From NCBI GenBank assembly GCA_023383705.1, contig JAHDYM010000022.1, positions 1 through 34,392 of the forward strand: 34,392 nucleotides of DNA. The letters are read 5' to 3'. Numbering within the stretch: the stretch's first letter is position 1; every line of letters begins with the position of its first letter. The position numbers and the translations under genes are program-made. Source of the stretch: Gammaproteobacteria bacterium. GTDB taxonomy: Bacteria; Pseudomonadota; Gammaproteobacteria; Steroidobacterales; GCA-2729495. This document shows, in pieces, positions 7,750-15,867 of the stretch. The notes beneath the pieces are model-generated. The model saw only the letters and a list, made by a program, of their open reading frames with translations. It had not been told where the DNA came from and ran no database searches.

Positions 7750-8349
7750 ATGCACGAGTCACCGACACGCGTCAGATTTATTCGCAACCTGCTCTCCCTG
7801 CTGGCGCTGGTACCGGTTGCGGGGTTCAGCCACACCGGGATCACCGCACCGGGCGTGACGGATCTGGTCGCCGGTGCCTTGCACCCCCTTACTGGTCTCG
7901 ATCACCTGTTGGCCATGATGGCTGTCGGCCTGTGGGCAGCACGCCAGGGCAATGGCAGTACCTGGTTTTTGCCCGCACTGTTTCCCGTGGTGATGACGAT
8001 CGGAGCCGGGCTGGCGCTGACGGGTACCAGCCTGCCCCTGGTTGAACCACTGATCACGGCTTCCGTGATCGTACTCGGCGTCCTGGCCCTGGCGAACATT
8101 CGCCTGCCCCTAATGCCGAGCGGTCTGCTGCTCAGCCTGTTCGCACTCGCTCATGGCCACGCGCACGGTACCGAGATGCCGACCGGTGGCGATATCGCCG
8201 CCTATGCCGCCGGGTTCATCGGTTCAACCGTCATCTTGCAGCTGACCGGACTATTCCTCGGCCTGTATGCCCGGCGCAGGGCACGGTGCAAAGTCGGCAA
8301 GACAGTCCTTTCAGGCCCGGACAGCAGCAAACGGAGCCAGTTCAGCTAG
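7750..8349 (+). CDS. hupE: HupE/UreJ-family nickel permease
   Basis: A 199-residue inner-membrane protein with an N-terminal hydrophobic signal-like segment and about six further hydrophobic helices. Two family motifs are present: HPLTGLDHLLAMMAVGLWA near residues 41-59 and FALAHGHAHG near residues 131-140. Their histidines and aspartate are thought to carry the Ni2+ ion. HupE/UreJ proteins import nickel (sometimes cobalt) and usually accompany hydrogenase or urease genes; neither is in this window. AGGAAAG lies 6 nt before ATG 7750. The gene has its own strong promoter under a NikR-type operator, which supports nickel as the substrate. The basic C-terminal tail after the last helix is unremarkable. 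Confidence 0.92.
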   Translation: MHESPTRVRFIRNLLSLLALVPVAGFSHTGITAPGVTDLVAGALHPLTGLDHLLAMMAVGLWAARQGNGSTWFLPALFPVVMTIGAGLALTGTSLPLVEPLITASVIVLGVLALANIRLPLMPSGLLLSLFALAHGHAHGTEMPTGGDIAAYAAGFIGSTVILQLTGLFLGLYARRRARCKVGKTVLSGPDSSKRSQFS

Positions 8350-8434
8350 CCCCAACGGCCAAACCGCTATCTGGGTGAACGGCATCCAGCCCCGGGTGTC
8401 AGCCCAGCAATATCGGGTTTGGCAGGCCGTTGCC
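8350..8434 (+). other. non-coding segment with nested inverted repeats between hupE and the TonB receptor
   Basis: The 269-nt gap from 8350 to 8618 holds no convincing gene. Its first part can fold. AACGGCCAAACC (8354-8365) pairs with GGTTTGG and GGCCGTT (8416-8431), leaving a 4-nt bulge on the 3' side. Inside it CTGGG (8371-8375) pairs with CCCAG (8403-8407), or CTGG with CCAG at 8386-8389. This could be a structured leader RNA, an attenuator, or a remnant of a mobile element. I see no match to the cobalamin box or to another riboswitch I know. The rest of the gap (8435-8618) contains a pyrimidine-rich stretch just before the receptor start and no clear promoter. Confidence 0.4.
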
Positions 8435-8618
8435 AACGCGCTTCACGCAATGAAGGTTCCTTGACGCCAGCCTTTTCGCGGGCGCTGCAACCTGTCCGTT
8501 CAGCTATCGAGTCATGTCGAGCGCTGATGGCCGCGCACTGCATGGAAGTACTTGCCTGTTAGCAGCAATGCAGGTCGCCTTTTTCAACACTCTTTCCTTC
8601 TTTTTCGGAATCAAAATC

Positions 8619-10676
8619 ATGCGTCTCGCCTTGCTTACCATCCTCGTCGCGGCCTCCGCCAGCGCCATGGCCGGCGGTGTGCCGACCGCGCCGAGTGAGG
8701 AAATTGTCGTGATCGGCCGGCTCGACCACTTGGAGGGCACGCCGCTCGCAGCCACCGAGGGCGTGGTCACCCAGGAACAGCTGGAGTCACGTCCACTGGG
8801 ACGTACCGGGGAGATTCTCGAGGTGGTTCCGGGGCTCATCGTCACCCAGCACAGCGGTGACGGTAAGGCGAACCAGTACTTTCTGCGCGGCTTCAACCTC
8901 GACCACGGGACCGATCTTGCTACCAGCGTGGACGGCGTACCGGTCAACATGCCTACCCACGGCCACGGGCAGGGCTACACCGACATCAACTTCGTCATCC
9001 CCGAGCTGGTACAGGAGGTCCAGTACCGCAAGGGCACGTACTACGCGGACGCAGGCAACTTCGCCGCTGCCGGCACAGTGAACCTCGCCTGGCGCGACCA
9101 GCTCGACCGCCCGTTCGCCACGCTGGAAACGGGTGAATATGGCTGGCGTCGCGGGCTAATGGCCGGCAGCCTCGATGCAGCCGGAGGCGACCTTCTGCTC
9201 GCAATCGACCACACCGCCAACGATGGCCCATGGACGCTCGATCAGGATCTCTCACGCACGAATGCGCTGGCCCGCTTCAGCCGTACCACGGGTACCGGAC
9301 GCTTCAGCCTCAGCTTCCAGGGCTATGACGCAGACTGGGACGCCACCGACCAGATCCCGCAGCGCGCGGTAGATGCAGGCATCATCAACCGCTTCGGCTT
9401 CGTGGATCCCACCGACGGCGGCGAGAGTCACCGCTATAGCCTCTCTGCCCGTGCCGATGGCGCCGTTGACGCCGGCCATTGGCAGGTACAGGCCTGGGCA
9501 GTGGACTACAGGATGAAGCTTTTCTCGAACTTCACCTATGCCATGGAGGACCCAATCGATGGCGACCAGTTCGAGCAGTATGACGACCGGCATATCTACG
9601 GAATCAGCAGCAGCTGGAGCCAGCCCTTGGCGCTATTGGGCCGTGAATCCAGGCTACAGGTCGGCACCGACCTGCGCTACGACGACATCGATGCCGTGGG
9701 TCTTTACAGCACCGCAGCGCGGGAGCGGCGCGATACCATACGCGAGGACGGCGTCAAGCAAGGCAGCATCGCCGGCTTTGCCAGCCTCGATACCCGCTGG
9801 AACGGCTGGCTGCGCACCAACCTCGGCCTCCGCGCCGACTATTTCCACTTTGACGTGAACAGCAACGTCGAGGTGAATTCGGGTACGGAGTCGGCCAGGC
9901 AGCTCAGCCCCAAGCTCTCGCTGATCTTCGGCCCCTGGCGGCAGACGGAGTTCTTCGCCAATGTCGGCAGAGGCTTCCACAGTAACGACGCACGCGGCAC
10001 TACCATCAGCGTCGACCCGGCCGACCCCTCGCTGGTGGTGAGCCCGGTGGATCCGCTGGTGGATGTACTGGGCAGCGAAGTGGGGATACGCACTGCCATC
10101 CTGCCGAACACGCAGCTCAGTCTCGGTCTCTGGCAGCTCGGCATAGACTCCGAACTGCTCTTCGTCGGTGATGCAGGCATCACCGAACCCAATCGCAAGA
10201 GCAAGCGACGGGGACTGGAGTTCTCCACAATCTGGTCACCGCGCGACTGGCTGGTGCTGGACCTCGACCTCGCTTGGACCCACGCGCGCTTTGATGAGCC
10301 TGATCCGGCCAACCCGGCTGCGGGCGACCGCATCCCGGGCGCAGTAGACAGCGTCGCCGCGCTGGGTGTGGCGGTGAATTACCCTGGAGGCTGGGGCGGC
10401 GGATTACGTATCCGCCATTTCGGCCCGGCACCGCTGGTTGAAGACAACTCGGTACGCTCAACCGCCACCACGGTGGTCAACATCGAGGCCAGCTACCGCT
10501 TCACGCGCAACCTGAAGGCCACTGCCACCGTACTCAATCTGTTCGACTCACAGGACAACGATGTCAGCTACTACTATCAGTCACAGCTGCCCAGTGAGGA
10601 CATGCCGGTGGATGACATCCACTTCCACCCAGTAGAGCCGCGCATGCTGCGTTTCGCCCTGACAGCAGCGTTCTGA
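8619..10676 (+). CDS. TonB-dependent outer-membrane receptor, probable metal (nickel?) receptor
   Basis: A 685-residue outer-membrane receptor. Residues 1-19 are a signal peptide (MRLALLTILVAASASAMAG). A TonB-box-like EEIVVIG follows, then the plug domain (about residues 40-150) with LRGFNLDHGTD and a histidine-containing MPTHGHGQGYTD loop, and a 22-strand barrel ending in the canonical terminal aromatic (LRFALTAAF). ATG 8619 is preferred because it gives the clean signal peptide; the frame is open to 8514. No strong ribosome binding site is visible, only GGAA. The substrate is not proven. Its position behind nikR and hupE suggests nickel uptake across the outer membrane, as predicted for other NikR-linked receptors; a cobalt or siderophore role is possible. 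Confidence 0.9.
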   Translation: MRLALLTILVAASASAMAGGVPTAPSEEIVVIGRLDHLEGTPLAATEGVVTQEQLESRPLGRTGEILEVVPGLIVTQHSGDGKANQYFLRGFNLDHGTDLATSVDGVPVNMPTHGHGQGYTDINFVIPELVQEVQYRKGTYYADAGNFAAAGTVNLAWRDQLDRPFATLETGEYGWRRGLMAGSLDAAGGDLLLAIDHTANDGPWTLDQDLSRTNALARFSRTTGTGRFSLSFQGYDADWDATDQIPQRAVDAGIINRFGFVDPTDGGESHRYSLSARADGAVDAGHWQVQAWAVDYRMKLFSNFTYAMEDPIDGDQFEQYDDRHIYGISSSWSQPLALLGRESRLQVGTDLRYDDIDAVGLYSTAARERRDTIREDGVKQGSIAGFASLDTRWNGWLRTNLGLRADYFHFDVNSNVEVNSGTESARQLSPKLSLIFGPWRQTEFFANVGRGFHSNDARGTTISVDPADPSLVVSPVDPLVDVLGSEVGIRTAILPNTQLSLGLWQLGIDSELLFVGDAGITEPNRKSKRRGLEFSTIWSPRDWLVLDLDLAWTHARFDEPDPANPAAGDRIPGAVDSVAALGVAVNYPGGWGGGLRIRHFGPAPLVEDNSVRSTATTVVNIEASYRFTRNLKATATVLNLFDSQDNDVSYYYQSQLPSEDMPVDDIHFHPVEPRMLRFALTAAF

Positions 10677-10750
10677 AGAGAACGATAGAACCCACCAGAC
10701 TTCAGAGGATGAACCCGGTTGCAACCAGCCGGAAGCAACTTCACTCCCAC

Positions 10751-11533
10751 CTATTTCGCCTTCGGCCAGGCGCTGGCATCGATGGTTTCGAGGTAACCAT
10801 GCCAGGTGGCATAGGCGATCAGCGGAATCATGATGACGAACAGCAGGAAGGCGGTTGCAAAGCCGATCAGCACTGCCGTCACGATGACGGCCGCCCAGTT
10901 CAGCATGGCCCGCTTGTTGCGCAACACGGCGTTGACGCTGGTCACCACCGCCGTCACCGCATCGGTTTCACGGTCATCGATCATCGGCAGCGAAAACGCG
11001 CTGACGGCAAAGGTGATGCCGGCAAACACGGCGCCGACCATCACGCCCACCAGCAGGTAGGGCCACAACTCGCTGAGCGCCGGCTCGTTTTCCACCGGCA
11101 GGAAGATGCTGATCACCGACACCGAGCGCGCCCAGACCAGGAAGACCACGAGCAGCGTCAGGCCGAAGACCATCGCATTGCTGAATACCCGGCGTATGCC
11201 CCGCAGCGAGACGATCATCATGGGCGTCTGCCCGGCCGCAACCTGGCGGCTGATCTCGTAGAGGCCGATCGCCACGATCGGTGCCAGGAACACGAAACCC
11301 GTCAGGGCGGCGAATACCAGCACATAGCTGCCCAGCTGGAATGCCAGCCAGGTCACGAGGTAACTGACCAGCACGACGGTGATGCCGTAGCTCAGGGTCG
11401 GGCGCCAGGCCTTGATCAGGTCCCGCCAGCCCAGACGCAGCCAGCGGAAAGGCGCCGCTGGATCCAGTGTGCGGCACGGGGCCGCAAAGGGCAGGCTGCG
11501 TGCAGCGCCCGTCCCGGGTTGCTCGATCGTCAC
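10751..11533 (-). CDS. DUF2189-family integral membrane protein
   Basis: A 260-residue protein with about six transmembrane helices. It is recognisable as DUF2189 from the spacing of its helices and the PFRWLRLGWRDLIKAWRPTLSYG opening, which precedes the first helix. No enzyme motif or conserved histidine pair is visible, and the function of the family is unknown. I chose GTG 11533 because GGAGG lies 7 nt upstream; an in-frame GTG at 11548 has no such site. It is the last gene of a minus-strand run that begins with a CoA-transferase gene and includes three haem proteins, 57 nt after the di-haem b-like gene. DUF2189 genes are often near respiratory genes, so a role in electron-transport biogenesis is possible but unproven. 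Confidence 0.85.
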   Translation of the reverse strand: MTIEQPGTGAARSLPFAAPCRTLDPAAPFRWLRLGWRDLIKAWRPTLSYGITVVLVSYLVTWLAFQLGSYVLVFAALTGFVFLAPIVAIGLYEISRQVAAGQTPMMIVSLRGIRRVFSNAMVFGLTLLVVFLVWARSVSVISIFLPVENEPALSELWPYLLVGVMVGAVFAGITFAVSAFSLPMIDDRETDAVTAVVTSVNAVLRNKRAMLNWAAVIVTAVLIGFATAFLLFVIMIPLIAYATWHGYLETIDASAWPKAK

Positions 11534-11590
11534 AGGCCGTTCCTCCACACTCGCAAAGGGTTGCGTCGCGCTTCGAGTATATGCCGCGCG

Positions 11591-12052
11591 CTACTCGTAA
11601 TAAAAAGCATTGAACGCGTGATAGCCGATGAGAAAGACCAGCAGCACAGCCAGCGTCACATGCACCACCAGCCAGGCGCTGTTCAGCCAGCCCAGGTTGA
11701 TGCGCGCCAGCGGCTGCTGCAGCAGTCCCAGCCCCACCAGGCCGAGGAAGGCCAGGCTCATCACCTGGACGTAGGCGTAGCCGATGGTAAGTGCATGCAG
11801 GTAAAGCAGCAGCGGTGCGAGCGCGCCGAGATCCCGGTGCAGGACAAGCACGCGGGCGCCCGGGGCCGCAGCACCCATTCGTGCCACGGACAGGCGCCAC
11901 TGCATCAGGAAGAACAGCGCCAGGGCGATACCGGTCAGCTGCTTGTAGAGCTCATTCGCCTGCAGGACGGCGAGCCATTCCCAGCGCCAGCCAGACAACA
12001 GCTGCACGAGATACGCAACGATCAGCAGTGCTCCGGTCAGCAGCCACGGCAT
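11591..12052 (-). CDS. four-helix membrane protein with two H-X13-H pairs, predicted di-haem cytochrome b
   Basis: A 153-residue protein that is almost entirely membrane-embedded, with four predicted helices (about residues 3-22, 34-52, 70-110 with a turn, 125-147). Two histidine pairs, each with 13 intervening residues, are visible: H71...H85 in LHRDLGALAPLLLYLH and H130...H144 in VHVTLAVLLVFLIGYH. This is the spacing used by cytochrome b of the bc1 complex and by ferric-reductase/b561-type proteins to hold two stacked haems b in a four-helix bundle. I infer a transmembrane electron conduit. It follows the DUF3365 haem protein by 11 nt in the same operon. I could not assign a named family; the protein is short for a ferric reductase and lacks any flavin domain. 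Confidence 0.85.
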   Translation of the reverse strand: MPWLLTGALLIVAYLVQLLSGWRWEWLAVLQANELYKQLTGIALALFFLMQWRLSVARMGAAAPGARVLVLHRDLGALAPLLLYLHALTIGYAYVQVMSLAFLGLVGLGLLQQPLARINLGWLNSAWLVVHVTLAVLLVFLIGYHAFNAFYYE

Positions 12053-12063
12053 GTCCGCTGTGC

Positions 12064-12909
12064 CTAGGGTGCTGGAACAGCAGCAGCCGGCGGCGGCGGC
12101 AGCGTCGCATCCAGGATGGCCTCGAGGCTCGCCCGCGCGGAACTCTCGCCGAGCACGGCCATGAACACGTCGGCCGACGGCAGGTAGTAGCCCTCGCGCG
12201 GCCAGCGCGTACCGATCTCCGGCGGATTGCCGAATGCCACCACCTTGTCGAGATAGGCCTGATAGGCGCTGCGGATCGAGCTGCGCAGCGCCGCCAGGAC
12301 GCCAAGCATTTCCTCGGCCGTCAGCCGCTCTTCCGGATAGGCCCAGGTGGTTGCACCCATCACGTCGTGCAGCCGCCAGTCTTTTTTGGGACTGTCTTCA
12401 TGCTCGTTGTGGCAGCTGACGCAGGCCTCGGTGACTGCCTCGTCCGGGAACATCGCCGTGTGCAGCCGGGTATCCGGCATCAGGAAAAACTGCGGCTCGC
12501 CGGTTCGGCGCATGGCGGCAAAGGCGTCTTTCTGCCGGCCCTCGAAGCGGTTGGCCGAGTTGATGGGGGCGTCCGAACCCAGGAACAGGCTGAGACGCAC
12601 GGGATTCCTTTCGAGGTTCTTCGCCGTCTCGCGCAGGAACAGTGCCGGCAAGGGCCCGGCCTCCTCGCCAACCTCACGCCAGTCCTCGCCGAAGCGGAGC
12701 CCGACCGTTGTCCCGGCCGCGACTATCTCGCGCGTCCACAGCGTCCGCACAGCATCGTTCTCCGCCTCGACCAGCGCAAACACCCGGTCGACAGGGATGC
12801 TGGCGTTGACCGCAGCCTGCTCCGGCAACGGCGGGGGCGCGCTCACGAACAGGTAAACGATCAGCGCGGTGAGCAGCAGGGCAGTGAGCGTGAATCCGGC
12901 ATTCTTCAT
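12064..12909 (-). CDS. DUF3365 (Tll0287-like) mono-haem periplasmic protein
   Basis: A 281-residue protein with one N-terminal membrane anchor or uncleaved signal (about residues 5-24) and a periplasmic domain of the DUF3365/Tll0287-like type. A single c-type haem motif CVSCH (C163, C166, H167) sits in the EACVSCHNEHEDSPKKDW context typical of the family, in a fold related to PAS/sensor domains. The RNPVRLSLFLGS and LMPDTRLHTAMF regions belong to the same domain. The C-terminal 80 residues (about 200-281) are an extra helical tail ending in proline/alanine repeats. The start overlaps the stop of the five-haem cytochrome (ATGA). Function is unknown; the haem and the neighbours suggest redox sensing or electron transfer in the periplasm. 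Confidence 0.87.
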   Translation of the reverse strand: MKNAGFTLTALLLTALIVYLFVSAPPPLPEQAAVNASIPVDRVFALVEAENDAVRTLWTREIVAAGTTVGLRFGEDWREVGEEAGPLPALFLRETAKNLERNPVRLSLFLGSDAPINSANRFEGRQKDAFAAMRRTGEPQFFLMPDTRLHTAMFPDEAVTEACVSCHNEHEDSPKKDWRLHDVMGATTWAYPEERLTAEEMLGVLAALRSSIRSAYQAYLDKVVAFGNPPEIGTRWPREGYYLPSADVFMAVLGESSARASLEAILDATLPPPPAAAVPAP

Positions 12910-13583
12910 CGCAGGGGTTCCCGGCGGGCCTCGAATTTCTTTTCGGCAGGGTATGGCGAGGCGCCGCCGCGAAAATACTCCAGAATCCGTGCGGGCGGAA
13001 TGGCTTCACCGAGCTGACTGGCGACCGTCATGCGGTGGTTGCCGTGATAGTCGTGACAGCCGAGGCAGGTGTCCCACTCCCCTGCATCGATGAGTGCTGC
13101 ATGCGAGACATCGAGTGGATCCCTCTTTAGCCGGGTCTCCTCGTGGCAGTGCCGGCAATAACCGATATCAGGCAGCGTTACCGGCATCCCCTTGTGTTCC
13201 AGGTGACAGGACACGCAGTGCTCCGGGTGCAGCACATCGCGGGCTTCCTGGAAACGCGGCTCGTTGAAGCGGAACACGGGATGACGTTCCCCCGGAAAAT
13301 CATGGCAAGCCAGGCACTCGCCGTTGCCGGCCGGCTGCAGCCCGAAATCGGCTGCACTGGCGCGCAGGCCGAGCAGATGGCGGGCGTTGGCCTGCAACTG
13401 CTGGCGCAGGCTGCCCGGCGCGGGCCGGTGGCAACCCTCGCAGTCGAGGTCGGCGTGGCCGCTGGTCAGCGGACCCCGTGCATGCCAGACCTCCCGCCCG
13501 GGGCTCAGCAGCAGGACGAGCGCCAGCGCACCCGCCGAGGCGCCGACGATCAGCCCGAGGTTCTGGCGAAAGCGTCTGGCCAT
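12906..13583 (-). CDS. membrane-anchored five-haem c-type cytochrome
   Basis: A 225-residue protein with an N-terminal anchor (residues 9-28) and five CXXCH haem motifs: CEGCH (48-52), CLACH (90-94), CVSCH (123-127), CRHCH (143-147) and CLGCH (173-177). Extra histidines (H43, H101, H119, H130, H161, H180) could be distal ligands, as in the c3/NapC type of multihaem cytochrome. I chose ATG 13583, 7 nt after the EamA-gene stop; a start at 13622 would read back into that gene. The tail after the last haem (residues 185-225) is hydrophilic. It probably carries electrons between a membrane quinol-linked partner, perhaps the downstream di-haem b protein, and the periplasm. I do not recognise a named enzyme. 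Confidence 0.88.
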   Translation of the reverse strand: MARRFRQNLGLIVGASAGALALVLLLSPGREVWHARGPLTSGHADLDCEGCHRPAPGSLRQQLQANARHLLGLRASAADFGLQPAGNGECLACHDFPGERHPVFRFNEPRFQEARDVLHPEHCVSCHLEHKGMPVTLPDIGYCRHCHEETRLKRDPLDVSHAALIDAGEWDTCLGCHDYHGNHRMTVASQLGEAIPPARILEYFRGGASPYPAEKKFEARREPLR

Positions 13584-13590
13584 ATGGCAC

Positions 13591-14517
13591 TCACTGTAGC
13601 GTCCCGGTTTCCCTCGCGGCAATCTCGCGCCTGAGCCGCTCCGCCCAGGCGATCGACAGGCTGCTGCCGACGATAACCGCCATGCCCGCCAGCGACAGCA
13701 GATCCGGCAAATGCCCGAAAAAAATCCAGCCGAGCAGCATGGCCCAGATCAGCTGGACGTAGAGGAAGGGTGACAGGAATGAGGCCGGCGCATGACGGAA
13801 GGCACGCGTCAGCATCAGGTGGCCGGTGCCGCCGTAGATACCGAGCGATGCGAGCAGCAGCGCATCGACCAGGTCCGGCATCGGCCCGCCCCAGTACAGG
13901 GGCGCCGCCAGCGTCATGGTCACCGTGCCCACCAGCGCGGTATAGAACAGCATGGTCAGGGTGCTCTCGCCCGGCGACAGCTGCCGTGTCTGGATCTGGT
14001 AGGCCGAATAGCAGGCCGCCGCCAGCAGCATCCAGACCAGCCCGGGAAGGTTCAGCGCACCGCCCGGCCGCGCGATCAGGAGGACGCCGAGAAAACCCGC
14101 AATGACCGCAAGTACATGCACCCCGGCGATCCTCTCCTTCAGGAGCCAGTGCGCGAGCATCACCACGACGAGCGGCGCGATAAACACGATCGCCGTACTC
14201 TCGGCGAGCGGCATCAGGGAAAATCCGGCCATGGAAAAGCCGGTGGTCCCGACCAGCATCAGCGCGCGCACGACCTGCGCGACCGGTCGCCGGGTGGCGA
14301 CCAGGCGCATGCCCATGGAGGGCGCGACCAGGACCAGCATCATCAGGCAATGAAAGCTGTAGCGGCCCCAGACCATCATCGGCACCGGGTAAGTCCGCGA
14401 CAGCTGCTTCGAGGTCGCATCCAGCGCCGCGAAGCACAGCGTCGCACCGAGCATCAGCAATACCGCCTGCCCGGTCCGGCGACGAGTATCAGGCGGGTCG
14501 GCCGCTGCGGCCGACAT
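13591..14517 (-). CDS. EamA/DMT-superfamily transporter
   Basis: A 308-residue protein with ten predicted transmembrane helices arranged as two EamA repeats (about residues 17-147 and 160-295), the standard drug/metabolite transporter layout. Typical landmarks are the short GATLCFAALDATSKQLSR first helix, the LAESTAIVFIAPLVVVMLAHWLLKERI segment ending the first repeat, and LIWAMLLGWIFFGHLPD in the second. The substrate cannot be read from the sequence; relatives export amino acids, metabolites or S-adenosylmethionine-like compounds. It lies 20 nt after the CoA-transferase gene and 7 nt before the five-haem cytochrome gene, so it may share a transcript with both. No unusual residues are seen. 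Confidence 0.9.
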   Translation of the reverse strand: MSAAAADPPDTRRRTGQAVLLMLGATLCFAALDATSKQLSRTYPVPMMVWGRYSFHCLMMLVLVAPSMGMRLVATRRPVAQVVRALMLVGTTGFSMAGFSLMPLAESTAIVFIAPLVVVMLAHWLLKERIAGVHVLAVIAGFLGVLLIARPGGALNLPGLVWMLLAAACYSAYQIQTRQLSPGESTLTMLFYTALVGTVTMTLAAPLYWGGPMPDLVDALLLASLGIYGGTGHLMLTRAFRHAPASFLSPFLYVQLIWAMLLGWIFFGHLPDLLSLAGMAVIVGSSLSIAWAERLRREIAARETGTLQ

Positions 14518-14537
14518 ATCCGCTACGGAATGCTTCT

Positions 14538-15743
14538 TCAGGCCGGGCCTGCGATGATCCTGCGACCGAGCAGGTCGAGGATCTCGTTCTCGCCAAAGCC
14601 GGCCTCACGCAATACCTCGCGGGAATGCTGGCCTGCGCGCGGGACATCGCGGTGCACGCCGAAGCGCTCCCCGCCCATCTCGAGCGGCAGGGCCGGCAGC
14701 CGGGTCTTTTGCCCGGCGAGCGGGCCATCGCTGATGGTGATCGGCACCAGGCCATCGTTGGCGGCCAGGTGGGGATCGTCGAACAGGTCTTCCGGGCGCG
14801 CGATCGGCGCGAAAGGCAGTCCGGTCTTCTCCAGCTTGTCCATCAACTGCTGCTTGCTGTACTTGCGGAACTCGGCCTGGATCAGCGGCACCAGACGTTC
14901 CTTGTGCTTCACGCGGTCGTTGTTGGTATCTAGGCTCCTGTCGGCCGCGAGCTCATGCAGGCCGAAGGCCGTGCAGAAATCCTTCCACTGCTTGTCGCTG
15001 ACCACGCCCACGAACACCTGGTTGTCGTCACCGGTCTCGAAGACCTGGTAGATCGCCCAGGCCGACACCCGCACCGGCATCGGTGCGGCCGGCTTGCCGG
15101 TCACCGCCATCTGCGCCATGTGCTGGCCGACGAGGAACACGGTGCTCTCGTAGAGCGAGGCAACCACGTTCTGGCCGAGTCCGGTGGCATTGCGCTGATG
15201 AAGCGCGGCGATGATGCCCACCGCACCGAACATGCCACCCTGCACATCGATCACCGAGGTACCGGCGCGCAGCGGTTTGCCCGGGGGGCCGGTCATGTAG
15301 GCAAGCCCGCCCATCATCTGTGCAACTTCGTCGAGTGCAGTGCGGTGCTCATAGGGGCCGGCCAGAAAACCCTTCTCCGAGCAGTAGATGAGCCGGGGGT
15401 ACTTCTGACTCAGGCTCTCGTAACCGAGGCCCAGCCTGTCCATGGTGCCCGGACGGAAATTCTCGATCAGCACATCGGCCTTGCTGATCAGTCGCTGCAC
15501 GGCCGCGAGTCCATCGGGCGCCTTGAGATCCACGCACAGGCTGCGCTTGTTGCGGTTGTACATCGGGAAATAACCCGAGCCCGAGCCGGGCAGATGCCGG
15601 GTACTGTCACCGTCGACCGGCTCGATCTTGATCACATCCGCACCCAGATCGGCGAGGATCAGCCCGGCGGCCGGCCCCATCACCATGTGCGTGAATTCGA
15701 TCACCCGCACCCCTGCGAGGGGCAAACCCTGCGAAGCTGTCAT
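14538..15743 (-). CDS. CaiB/BaiF family (class III) CoA-transferase
   Basis: A 401-residue class III CoA-transferase that moves CoA between carboxylic acids. Family landmarks are LADLGADVIKIEPVDGD (about residues 30-46), the NRNKRSLCVDLK strand, VLIENFRPGTMDRLGLGYE, and the catalytic aspartate D166 in SVIDVQGGMFGAVG. I chose ATG 15743, because the product then begins with the family's LPLAGVRVIEF strand; AGG lies 8 nt upstream and an upstream ATG at 15791 adds no homologous residues. It is divergent from an HMG-CoA-lyase-family gene, a pairing that recalls human SUGCT, a CaiB-type enzyme transferring CoA from succinyl-CoA to glutarate or 3-hydroxy-3-methylglutarate. The actual substrate is unknown. 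Confidence 0.92.
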   Translation of the reverse strand: MTASQGLPLAGVRVIEFTHMVMGPAAGLILADLGADVIKIEPVDGDSTRHLPGSGSGYFPMYNRNKRSLCVDLKAPDGLAAVQRLISKADVLIENFRPGTMDRLGLGYESLSQKYPRLIYCSEKGFLAGPYEHRTALDEVAQMMGGLAYMTGPPGKPLRAGTSVIDVQGGMFGAVGIIAALHQRNATGLGQNVVASLYESTVFLVGQHMAQMAVTGKPAAPMPVRVSAWAIYQVFETGDDNQVFVGVVSDKQWKDFCTAFGLHELAADRSLDTNNDRVKHKERLVPLIQAEFRKYSKQQLMDKLEKTGLPFAPIARPEDLFDDPHLAANDGLVPITISDGPLAGQKTRLPALPLEMGGERFGVHRDVPRAGQHSREVLREAGFGENEILDLLGRRIIAGPA

Positions 15744-15867
15744 CACTGCGCCTTTTTCCGTGTTATGTCTGTTGCCGGCACCGGCTGGCACCGGCAGTCG
15801 AATTGGCGATTATCCACCAGCCCGGCCCCATATAGAATAATGGCCTGTACTTGCCAGGAACGCCCGC

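Noticed and set aside
8350..8434. Integron attC site or cobalamin riboswitch
   Set aside because: The ends do not fit RYYYAAC/GTTRRRY (CCCCAAC and GTTGCCA), and no conserved B12-box sequence is visible. Kept only as an unassigned structured segment.
10709..12067. Long plus-strand open frame (452 codons) across the DUF2189 and di-haem b genes
   Set aside because: It lies antisense to two clear membrane proteins, and its product is a histidine/glutamine/arginine-rich string without domains, as expected from the opposite strand of GC-rich coding DNA.
15803..15838. Sigma-70 promoter (TTGGCG ... TATAGAAT) for the lyase gene
   Set aside because: The spacing between the two boxes is over 20 nt, too long for a normal promoter, although the TATAGAAT element alone might be part of one.
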